64,000 nt of DNA, taken from assembly GCF_009388985.1 (NCBI RefSeq), contig NZ_CP036422.1, positions 3,176,501-3,240,500 on the forward strand, read 5' to 3'. This DNA comes from Halioglobus maricola (GTDB taxonomy: Bacteria; Pseudomonadota; Gammaproteobacteria; Pseudomonadales; Halieaceae). The notes under the pieces were generated by a model. The model was given only the letters and a program-made list of their open reading frames with translations, was not told the DNA's origin and made no database searches. The position numbers and the translations under genes are program-made. The first letter of the stretch is position 1; each line of letters starts with the position of its first letter. This document shows positions 57,102 to 64,000 of the stretch, in pieces.

Positions 57102-57542
57102 CTAGACTTCCATTCCCCGCTGCAACACACGGGTGGCCAGTTGCACTTCCTTCAGAAACAACAACAGCGCGCAAATCAGCAGCACCATCGCGATCACGAA
57201 AAAAGCCACGATCACCTCGTCGCCGTTGAACGCCCAAACACCACCGACAAACAAACTCACCACGAGCACACACACCATCAGCGCAGACGCGGTACAAAGA
57301 CCGATGGCCCAGTTGATGATTTTTATCCGCCGCCACAGCGTGCGCAATTCGACGTTCGCCAGTTCGAGGCGCACCGATTCTTCCAGCTCGGCAACCCGCG
57401 CCTCCAGGACCCGAGCGCGGTCAACAATGCGACCCAGGCGCGAAGACAACACATTCAAAAATCCGGCGATACCTGCCAATAGAAATACAGGGGCCACGGC
57501 GGTCTGAATGGTCACGGCCAATGCAGTTGCGGTTACGTCCAT
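57102..57542 (-). CDS. DUF2721 membrane protein
   Basis: The 146-residue protein has an N-terminal hydrophobic segment (ATALAVTIQTAVAPVFLLAGIAGFLNVL), a charged helical middle (RLGRIVDRARVLEARVAELEE) and two further helices, the pattern of DUF2721. The role is unknown. Its ATG overlaps the stop codon of the regulator upstream by one base (TGATG), so the two are translationally coupled; an earlier TTG is possible but not needed. Confidence 0.85.
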   Translation of the reverse strand: MDVTATALAVTIQTAVAPVFLLAGIAGFLNVLSSRLGRIVDRARVLEARVAELEESVRLELANVELRTLWRRIKIINWAIGLCTASALMVCVLVVSLFVGGVWAFNGDEVIVAFFVIAMVLLICALLLFLKEVQLATRVLQRGMEV

Positions 57543-59527
57543 CAAGGCATTCCAAGTCGAGTGAGTGCACCTTCCAGCAACGCGCGGCGCACCGGATCAC
57601 GATGGGGGAAGCTGCGAAAGAATACTTCGCGAGTGTAGCCCGGGTGACGCTCGTGAGCCATCGCCAACTGGGCCAGCGCGTCTTCGCGCCTGCCCGTCAG
57701 CTCAAGGCATATGGCGGCAATGGTGAATATATGAAAATGCGCATTGGGCTGGCGGGTGGCTCGCAGAGCCCAACGTGCCGCCTCCTCGGTCTGACCGCTG
57801 GCTGCCAGCGTAAGCGCACGGGCCGAAGTAATGGCAAAGGTAAGAGGGTCAAACGGGCTGAGGCGTTGTGCCATATCAAGGTTTTGGAGGATGCTCACAT
57901 CCTCGCCCGCGTGAAAACCAATGTACCCCTTGGCGTAATGGCCCTGGGCATTATTCGGGTTTACCAACAGCGCATCGTCCATGGATGCCATCGCGAGGTC
58001 ATGTTCATGGCTCAACAGGTGGGCACGGCCTAGGGACCAATGACCCATGGCGTCGCGGCCATCCAGGCTCACACTTTCTTGCGCAGTGGCGTGGGCCATT
58101 GCTATCTCCCGATCGATGTCGTCGCTCGCATTGAGGAAAGCGCGCGAAAAATGCACCAGCGACATCGCCGCATGAGCACGGCTGAATTGAGGATCCAGCT
58201 CTAGCGCTCGCGCAAGGAAACTATTCGCGCGCTCGGTATCACCTGCCGTGAACCGGAAGCTGTGCCACAGGGCCATATGGAAGTTTTCCCAGGCGTCCAG
58301 GCTCTCCGGTGGTTTCAGGCTCGCTCGATTGTATTCGGCGCGCTCGATCTCGGGTTCCACGGCGGAGACGATTGCGCCGGCCAGCTCATCCTGCACTTCA
58401 AACAAATCGTCGCGAGTACGATCCCAGGATTCAGACCACAGCTGCGCTCCGCTGGCAGCATCTACCAGTTCTGCGTGCAGCCGGATACGGTTGCCCTGTT
58501 GCTGCGCCGATCCGTGTACCAGATAGCGCACCCCAAGACGGCGGCCCACTTCCTGATAGCTCGTCCTGGCCGGGTCGAACTGTGTAGAGGAGCCACGGGC
58601 AATAACGAACAGACCCGAGAGACGCGACAGGCGGCTGATCAGGTCGGCGGTTAGGCCAACGCTCAAAACGCTGGGCTCCCCTATGTCATCAAAACCCAAC
58701 ACAGCCACCGACGGCTTGGAGGGTAGCTCGGGAAGCGCGATTTCAATATCGGCAACGGGCCCTGAAGAATCGGTCTGGATATCAAACGTCTGCACCGCGC
58801 CACTGGCCTGACCTGAAAGGCCAAGCCACCCCTGCAGCAGCGGTGCGTCGTCCATCTTCTCATCGCGCAGTTGCTCGCGCGCCCGGTCGAGTTGGCGGCG
58901 GGCACTGGCCATCCCCTCTCGAACAAGCAGAGCCTGGCAGAGGTCGAGGTTGGCGGCGGTGTCCAGTGGGTCCAGTCCTACTCGACGGCGCGCGAACACC
59001 AGGCGCATGGTCGGGTCGTCGGCGCAGGCCTGTTGAAGGCGGGCAAGCACATCGAGATGGCTCTGACGCAGTTGGTTGCGCTCGGTCTCCAACCACTGTT
59101 CGAACACCGGGTTGCCGTCGCAATCAATGCCGGGAAGATAACCGCCATCCAGCGCTGCCTCCGCCTCGCGGAGTTGATCGGGGTCGGGAGTGTCCGTGAG
59201 AAGCAGGTTTTGGAGGGCGCCGAGGTCACTGTTAAAAGCATCGGCATCCAGGGCTACCGATTCGCGGTCTGCCACCAGGGCATCCCCGAGGTTGCCACGC
59301 AGTTTGCTAAGCGCCCAGCGTAGACCCCCGCGGGGGTCGTCGGTGTCGGCCCAGAGCAATTCACACAGGGCCTCACGGCGGTGGCTACGGGGATTTAGCA
59401 CAAGCCAGGTCAATAGCGCGCGACACTTACGCGACGCGGGTAACGGGCAGGCTTCGCCCTGCGAGTATACGGCCAACTCGCCCAACAGCCGGATATGAAG
59501 CCCCTCTCCCGGGGATTCTTGTGTCAT
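57542..59527 (-). CDS. SARP-like regulator with TolB-like and TPR domains
   Basis: The 661-residue protein has an OmpR/SARP-type winged helix at the N-terminus (~10-105: LHIRLLGELAVYSQGEACPLPASRKCRALLTWLVLN), a BTAD-like helical domain (~115-250), a TolB-N-like segment (~270-400: PSVAVLGFDDIGEPSVLSVGLTADLISRLSRLSGLFVIARGSS) and a long set of TPR repeats to the end. This order occurs in regulators of the adenylate-cyclase/CadC-like kind that activate neighbouring genes. No ATPase motif is present. Whether it controls the coupled DUF2721 gene or the peptidases is unknown. It is divergent from the cupin gene, with which it shares a 125-base upstream region. Confidence 0.85.
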   Translation of the reverse strand: MTQESPGEGLHIRLLGELAVYSQGEACPLPASRKCRALLTWLVLNPRSHRREALCELLWADTDDPRGGLRWALSKLRGNLGDALVADRESVALDADAFNSDLGALQNLLLTDTPDPDQLREAEAALDGGYLPGIDCDGNPVFEQWLETERNQLRQSHLDVLARLQQACADDPTMRLVFARRRVGLDPLDTAANLDLCQALLVREGMASARRQLDRAREQLRDEKMDDAPLLQGWLGLSGQASGAVQTFDIQTDSSGPVADIEIALPELPSKPSVAVLGFDDIGEPSVLSVGLTADLISRLSRLSGLFVIARGSSTQFDPARTSYQEVGRRLGVRYLVHGSAQQQGNRIRLHAELVDAASGAQLWSESWDRTRDDLFEVQDELAGAIVSAVEPEIERAEYNRASLKPPESLDAWENFHMALWHSFRFTAGDTERANSFLARALELDPQFSRAHAAMSLVHFSRAFLNASDDIDREIAMAHATAQESVSLDGRDAMGHWSLGRAHLLSHEHDLAMASMDDALLVNPNNAQGHYAKGYIGFHAGEDVSILQNLDMAQRLSPFDPLTFAITSARALTLAASGQTEEAARWALRATRQPNAHFHIFTIAAICLELTGRREDALAQLAMAHERHPGYTREVFFRSFPHRDPVRRALLEGALTRLGMP

Positions 59528-59652
59528 TCTCTTTGCAATCCCTGCCCCTGACTGAGCTATGGTCCCTCAATTACCACGCCTGTTGCAACGGTCGTTTACA
59601 CTCTGGCAGGAAACACTGTACCAGTGATAAAACCAACCCGAGGGAACATCCT

Positions 59653-60093
59653 ATGAAGAAGCACATGGAATCGCTGTTAATTACAGGCTGCTGCGCACTG
59701 GCACTATCCACGTCTGCCATGGCTGCGGGCCCATTGGCCATCACCGGCACAGATAAGAACATTCAGTGGGCACCCTGCCCTCCGTTCTTTGAGCAAACCT
59801 GTCGACTGGGGGTGTTGCACGGCAACCCGGCTGAACCGAACGCGGATGTATTCTTTCGCCTTGATGGCGGTGAAGCGTTCCCCACCCATACCCACTCCTC
59901 CGCTGAACGGATGGTATTGGTTCAGGGCAAGTTGAGGGTGGAATATGAGGGTCACGATGCCGTGACCCTGGAGCCCGGCACCTATGCTTACGGTCCAGCC
60001 GAGATGCCGCACAAGGGGCAGTGCCTGAGCGAAGAGCGTTGTATTCTGTTTATCGCCTTCGAAGCACCCGTGGACGCTTTCGCGGTGGACTAA
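59653..60093 (+). CDS. Secreted cupin-domain protein
   Basis: From the ATG with GAGGGAAC before it, the 146-residue product has a signal peptide (MESLLITGCCALALSTSAMAA) and a single cupin barrel. The first cupin motif is GGEAFPTHTHSSAERMVLVQG, with His-x-His and Glu as metal ligands, and the second is PGTYAYGPAEMPHKGQCLS with His. It probably binds a metal in the periplasm; the substrate is unknown. One base separates its stop from that of the convergent peptidase. Confidence 0.85.
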   Translation: MKKHMESLLITGCCALALSTSAMAAGPLAITGTDKNIQWAPCPPFFEQTCRLGVLHGNPAEPNADVFFRLDGGEAFPTHTHSSAERMVLVQGKLRVEYEGHDAVTLEPGTYAYGPAEMPHKGQCLSEERCILFIAFEAPVDAFAVD

Positions 60094-60094
60094 G

Positions 60095-62188
60095 CTACTT
60101 CAGCTTACTCCACAGATAGGCGAACTCCAGGGCATACGACCGGGCTCGCTGCGCGTTGGTCGAACCCTTCCCGTGGCCGCCCTCGGTGTTCTCAAAGTAG
60201 AGCACGGGGTGACCCTGGCTCTGCAGCTTTGCCACCATCTTGCGAGCGTGGCCGGGGTGTACCCTGTCGTCCCGAGTCGTGGTCCAGAAGAAGGGCTCGC
60301 CATAGTCCTTGTCCTTATTCACCAGATGGTAGGGCGACCAGGTCTTGATGTAAGCCCATTCCTCCGGCTTGTCAGGGTCACCGTATTCGGAGATCCAACT
60401 CGCGCCGTTGAGCAGCTTGGTATAGCGCTGCATATCCAGTAGCGGTATCTGGCTGATGACCGCGCCGAACAGGTCCGGGCGCAACATCAGCGAGCCGCCC
60501 ATCAGCAGGCCACCCTGGGAACCCCCGCGAATGCCGAGATGTTCAGGTGCGGTGATCTTGCGCGCAACAAGGTCTTCGCCGACTGCGATCAAGTCCTCGA
60601 AGTTCTTCATGTGGTTTTCCTGCACCGCTGCCTGATGCCAGGCTGGGCCAAACTCGCCACCGCCGCGGATATTGGCCAACGCCAATACCCCACCGCGCTC
60701 CATCCAGGACTTGCCAAAAATACCGCTATAGAAAGGCGTTTTACTGATTGCAAAACCGCCGTAGGCGAGCAGCAGCACGGGGGAATTGCCATCGCTGGGC
60801 TGCTTCTCCGGGCCTACCAGAAAGTAAGGGATTTGGGTGCCATCGGCAGAGGTAGCCTGCAGCTGTCGAACTTCGAGGCCTTCGGTGTCATAGAGGGCTT
60901 TCATTTGCTTCAACTTCGAAGGCTTCGCATCGCCGCGGGTGTAATACATCGTGTCGGGCGACAGGAAGTCCTCGTACAGGTAGTAGAGCACATCGTGGTC
61001 GTAACTGAGAGTCTCCGAGGGACACCTGCAAGTGAAGGGGCTGGAAGCCACTCCCAGTCCGGGCAACTCGATTGCGCTGGATTCCCAACCCGTACTGCTG
61101 CGGTTCGCTCGATACAGACGGCTGGTCACATTATCCAGGGTGGCGTAGAAGAGTTCACCATTCAATGCATGAATCCAGTCCAGCGAGACGCGCTCAGATG
61201 GCGTGAACAGTAGGGTTGGCGCAATCTTACCTGCAAGCAATTGCTCGATATGTACCGAGACCAGTGAACCCATGGCAAAGGTTGTGCCGGCAACGGACCA
61301 TTCCCGAGGCACTTTGAGGATCAACTCGTCGCCGAAAAAAGCAAGAATCTGTATGTTCTGGGGCAGCGCGAGCTTGTGAACTTCTTCGCCATCCCAAATA
61401 AACTGCTCGCCGTTGAAAAAATCGATAGCGCGAGTAAGCACAAAGTAGGTCTTGCTGCTGGTATATGCTGGGCGACCATACGCGACGACATCCTCCCGGC
61501 CTACCTCGAACAGCAACTCGGCGTCCGCCAGATCCTGGCCGCGTCTAAGCACTTTGAGCTGGCGCGGCAAGGTGGAGACAGTGAGGCTACCTTCGCCCCA
61601 GTCGGTGCCGATCAACCAGCTGTCTTCATCAATCCACTCAACGTCACTCTTGGCCGTGGGCAGGTGCAACCCGCCTTTGACAAAGGTCTTCGTTTCCAGA
61701 TCAAATTCGCGTATCTGAGATGCGTCACTCCCGCCGGGGGAAAGCTTCAACAGGCAGCGCTTGTTGGCAGGTGCAAAACACTCCATCTCCTTGTACACCC
61801 AGGGACGATCTTCCTCTGCAGAGAGAGCATCCAGGTCGAGCACCGTTTCCCACTCGGGCTTGTTCGCGCGGTAGGCAGCACTGCTGGTACGGCGCAGAAT
61901 CCCGCGCGGGTGAGCTTCGCTCTGGTGATAGTTGTAAATGTCATCACCCACCGGGATAGGGGTCTGAATAAGATCATCTGAATCAAGAATCTCTAACGTG
62001 GCGTCATAGGCCTGCTGGTAGGCCGGCTCGGCCATCAACCGCTTGGTGGACACCGCATTTTGCTTTTCTACCCAGGCCAGGGCTTTCTCACCCTGGACAT
62101 CTTCCAGCCAGATAAAGGGATCTTCATTCGCGGTCACCACAATCGGCACCACCAGCACAGCGGCCAGCAGCAGAGGTTTGAACGTCAT
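60095..62188 (-). CDS. Secreted prolyl oligopeptidase family protein (S9A)
   Basis: The 697-residue protein has a signal peptide (PLLLAAVLVVPIVVTANE) followed by DPFIWLEDVQGEKALAWVEKQN, the S9A opening. The beta-propeller half ends near 430 and the hydrolase half carries GGSQGGLLMGG (Ser near 557), TRDDRVHPGH (Asp near 637) and EGGHGKGS (His near 671). It is more like the bacterial oligopeptidase subgroup than the lipoprotein at 54875. It is 33 bases after the phosphodiesterase gene in the same direction, so it is probably cotranscribed with it and with the oligopeptidase B gene further upstream. GGGAG precedes the ATG. Confidence 0.93.
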   Translation of the reverse strand: MTFKPLLLAAVLVVPIVVTANEDPFIWLEDVQGEKALAWVEKQNAVSTKRLMAEPAYQQAYDATLEILDSDDLIQTPIPVGDDIYNYHQSEAHPRGILRRTSSAAYRANKPEWETVLDLDALSAEEDRPWVYKEMECFAPANKRCLLKLSPGGSDASQIREFDLETKTFVKGGLHLPTAKSDVEWIDEDSWLIGTDWGEGSLTVSTLPRQLKVLRRGQDLADAELLFEVGREDVVAYGRPAYTSSKTYFVLTRAIDFFNGEQFIWDGEEVHKLALPQNIQILAFFGDELILKVPREWSVAGTTFAMGSLVSVHIEQLLAGKIAPTLLFTPSERVSLDWIHALNGELFYATLDNVTSRLYRANRSSTGWESSAIELPGLGVASSPFTCRCPSETLSYDHDVLYYLYEDFLSPDTMYYTRGDAKPSKLKQMKALYDTEGLEVRQLQATSADGTQIPYFLVGPEKQPSDGNSPVLLLAYGGFAISKTPFYSGIFGKSWMERGGVLALANIRGGGEFGPAWHQAAVQENHMKNFEDLIAVGEDLVARKITAPEHLGIRGGSQGGLLMGGSLMLRPDLFGAVISQIPLLDMQRYTKLLNGASWISEYGDPDKPEEWAYIKTWSPYHLVNKDKDYGEPFFWTTTRDDRVHPGHARKMVAKLQSQGHPVLYFENTEGGHGKGSTNAQRARSYALEFAYLWSKLK

Positions 62189-62221
62189 GGAATGCTCCCT
62201 GTTATTGCACAGTGCCGGGTA

Positions 62222-63607
62222 TTACTCGCAACTGCGCTGATCGGCCGGGGTATTGAGCAGTTCTTCCAATAGAATCGGCCGGTCTGTCATGATGGCATCC
62301 ACTCCGAATGCCATCATGCGCAGCATTTCCTCACAGGTATTAATCGTCCACACCTGTACCGCGAGATTCGCAGCGTGAGCATCTGAGACGAAGTCATCGG
62401 TGACTACCTCAAGAAAGAAATCCTCAGGCAACTGGCCCGGGCCGGTGATCTGACTGGTGTCTGGTGGCACCTGGAAAGCCACATGCTCGGGCACGGGAGG
62501 TATTACGCCATCGCCGAGTGCACCCAGCACCAGCGCCGAACCCTGGTTCAGGGGGATAGAGGTGTGCACGCAGGGAGCAACAGCCTTGAATGTCATCGCA
62601 GCATCATCCACAAACGACGCCGCAATGACATCGGTCTGGCGACCGTAACGTTGCAGCACCTCTGCGATCTGGCTCTCGTAATCACCCTGTCCATCCACAT
62701 CGGGCTTCAGCTCCACATTGAGCAGCTTGTGAGGGAAGCGCTGCAGCGCCTCCTCCAGTGTGGGTATGCGAAAGTCCTCAGCGCTATAGCCCGGGGGGGG
62801 CGGAATATCGCCGGTGGCTACACCGCGATAAACATAGTCCTCGTCGGGTCGGTCGTGGGGCGTACCCTCGCCCGGCACAAACCAGTAGGCAGCATCCAAT
62901 TGGCGCAGTTCGGCCAGGGTAAGGTCAACAACCATGCCCGTGCCATTGGTGGTGCGGTCCACATCGAGATCGTGCAATACCACCAGCTGATTATCGGCCG
63001 TCTGGTAGACATCCATCTCCAGAACGTCCGCTCCCGCCAGTGCCACTTCGCCGTAGGCGAACAGGGTGTTCTCAGGGAAATCAATCACACCACCCCGGTG
63101 CGCATAGTTGAGCGGATCCGCACCGTACACACGCCAGGGGTTTTCGGTATAGCTGTAAGGGGCATCGCAGGCCGTATCGTCGTTCGAGATCGTGCCCGTG
63201 GTCGTCTCGGAATAGAGCCTCGCGTTACCAGCCACCGACAGCTCCAGGGCAAAGGTTTCAGCGGGCTCTTCATCGGCGTCGCCAAATAACTCAACCGGGA
63301 TCGAGGCTGCCAGCGTACCTGCGGTAATCACCACCTCCCCCGAGGTGTGCAGGTAGTCATCCCCATCTGTGGCCGTCTGCGCTACCGTGCTGTAATTCAG
63401 GGTGACATCCCGGGGCTGGGGAACATCCAGCATGGCGCGGAATGTGAGCACCGGCATTTCCCCTGGCGCGCCCTCGGGGTAGGCCACCGGCATAACACTG
63501 AGCAGGGAAGGATCGACCGCGGGCCGCGGGTTGCTGTCGGAACAACCCACCAGCAGCGGCGCGGCGATGCAGGCGATGCCCAACCCGAGAGATTTAAAAC
63601 TAATCAA
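62222..63607 (-). CDS. Glycerophosphodiester phosphodiesterase lipoprotein with Calx-beta domain
   Basis: The start is TTG, supported by GGAG seven bases upstream. The 461-residue protein has a lipoprotein signal (CIAAPLLVGCSDS), a Calx-beta domain (~30-140: DVTLNYSTVAQTATDGDDYLHTSGEVVI) and a glycerophosphodiesterase TIM barrel with AHRGGVIDFPENTLFAYG, DVLEMDVYQTADNQLVVLHDLDVDRTTNG and a late INTCEEMLRMMAFGVDAIMTDRPILL. The His, Glu-x-Asp and His residues for metal and catalysis are there. It would release glycerol phosphate from lipid-derived diesters in the periplasm. Confidence 0.92.
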   Translation of the reverse strand: MISFKSLGLGIACIAAPLLVGCSDSNPRPAVDPSLLSVMPVAYPEGAPGEMPVLTFRAMLDVPQPRDVTLNYSTVAQTATDGDDYLHTSGEVVITAGTLAASIPVELFGDADEEPAETFALELSVAGNARLYSETTTGTISNDDTACDAPYSYTENPWRVYGADPLNYAHRGGVIDFPENTLFAYGEVALAGADVLEMDVYQTADNQLVVLHDLDVDRTTNGTGMVVDLTLAELRQLDAAYWFVPGEGTPHDRPDEDYVYRGVATGDIPPPPGYSAEDFRIPTLEEALQRFPHKLLNVELKPDVDGQGDYESQIAEVLQRYGRQTDVIAASFVDDAAMTFKAVAPCVHTSIPLNQGSALVLGALGDGVIPPVPEHVAFQVPPDTSQITGPGQLPEDFFLEVVTDDFVSDAHAANLAVQVWTINTCEEMLRMMAFGVDAIMTDRPILLEELLNTPADQRSCE

Positions 63608-63624
63608 CTTGGACTCCGTAAAAA

Positions 63625-64000
63625 TCAGTGCGAGGCATTGGGTGTCTCAACACCGAGTTGCGTCAATATGAACGAATATTCCTCCGCCCATTCGTACAGG
63701 GATGCATAGCGACCCGTCTTGCCCTTGTGGCCCGCGCCCATATTGATCTTCATGATCAGCTCGTTGTCATCAGTTTTCAGGGCGCGCATTTTCGCAGTCC
63801 ACTTGGCGGGTTCCCAGTAAGTGACTCGCGGGTCATTGATACCACCAGAGACCATCATCGCCGGGTAGTCGCGAGCTTCAATATTGTCGTAAGGGCTGTA
63901 AGACTGGATCAGCTCAAAGGCGTCCTTCGATTCGATCGGGTTGCCCCACTCCAGCCACTCTGGGGGCGTCAGTGGCAGGGTGTCATCCAGCATGGTGTTT
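63625..64000 (-). CDS. ptrB: Oligopeptidase B, C-terminal part (5' end outside window)
   Basis: The visible 124 residues are the end of an S9A oligopeptidase B: MLDDTLPLTPPEWLEWGNP, IQSYSPYDNIEARDYPAMMVSGGINDPRVTYWEPAKWTAKMRAL (Asp of the triad in INDPRV) and INMGAGHKGKTGRYASLYEWAEEYSFIL (His in AGHKG). The nucleophile Ser and the propeller lie beyond the right edge. Oligopeptidase B cuts after basic residues. The frame is open to the edge, and the gene leads the operon with the phosphodiesterase (17-base gap) and the second peptidase. Confidence 0.9.
   Translation of the reverse strand, partial: NTMLDDTLPLTPPEWLEWGNPIESKDAFELIQSYSPYDNIEARDYPAMMVSGGINDPRVTYWEPAKWTAKMRALKTDDNELIMKINMGAGHKGKTGRYASLYEWAEEYSFILTQLGVETPNASH

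Overview
The window reads as a stretch of chromosome from a free-living, probably marine, gammaproteobacterium. The housekeeping genes have a gammaproteobacterial flavour: Fur without the CxxC pairs as in Pseudomonas, BamE, RatA/RnfH, RecN, SmpB, and a one-piece tmRNA encoding the tag ANDDNYGAQLAA. The catabolic content (acyl-CoA dehydrogenase pair, LLM flavin oxidoreductase, HsaA-like monooxygenase, S9 peptidases) resembles the Halieaceae/Cellvibrionales group. That placement is an inference from content; no rRNA or phylogenetic marker was compared. Most of the window is moderately G+C-rich. The first 2.75 kb and the stretch around 35.8-36.3 kb are visibly richer in A+T.

Layout. 1-4.5 kb: the 3' part of a beta-propeller sensor protein with a degenerate kinase-like end, an ApbE-like protein lacking key residues, and a crotonase. 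4.6-6.5 kb: tag and a MATE exporter. 6.5-11.5 kb: a five-gene operon on the minus strand (two acyl-CoA dehydrogenases, an LLM oxidoreductase, an SDR and a histidine phosphatase). 11.6-18.3 kb: the heat-shock block hrcA-grpE-dnaK-dnaJ-dapB-cnoX, with recognisable sigma-32-type promoters before grpE and dnaK. 18.4-23.7 kb: recN, fur, bamE, rnfH, ratA, an NSS transporter and smpB, then an unexplained structured intergenic segment. 24-28.3 kb: a TauE/SafE permease, a dihydrodipicolinate-reductase-like dehydrogenase and a PEP-utilising/rifampicin-phosphotransferase-like enzyme. 28.4-34.0 kb: a 1862-residue secreted repeat protein.

34.2-36 kb: tmRNA, a methyltransferase-like gene, and a diverged copy of the tmRNA 3' end about 1.1 kb downstream, which looks like the scar of an integrated element. 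36-44 kb: small secreted and membrane proteins, an overlapping sigma-factor/photolyase pair, and an operon of cytochrome c, membrane protein, flavin reductase and HsaA-like oxygenase. 44-51 kb: a tandem PilZ protein, a ribose-type kinase plus ABC importer, and a membrane-anchored quinone-oxidoreductase-like enzyme. 51-54.5 kb: an exported catalase-peroxidase divergent from oxyR. 54.5-64 kb: three S9 serine peptidases (one cut by the right edge), a SARP/TolB/TPR regulator overlapping a DUF2721 membrane protein, a secreted cupin and a lipoprotein glycerophosphodiesterase.

Genes that work together: DnaK, DnaJ, GrpE and CnoX in protein folding, with HrcA as a possible regulator; SmpB and tmRNA in ribosome rescue, whose presumed promoters share the same -10/discriminator sequence; OxyR with exported KatG in peroxide defence; RbsK/B/A/C in sugar uptake and phosphorylation. 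No CRISPR array, insertion sequence, rRNA or complete tRNA gene was seen. No unmistakable new multi-gene system is visible. The strongest leads are the tmRNA-linked integration scar, the structured RNA candidate after smpB, the sigma-factor/photolyase pair and the cytochrome-linked oxygenase operon.
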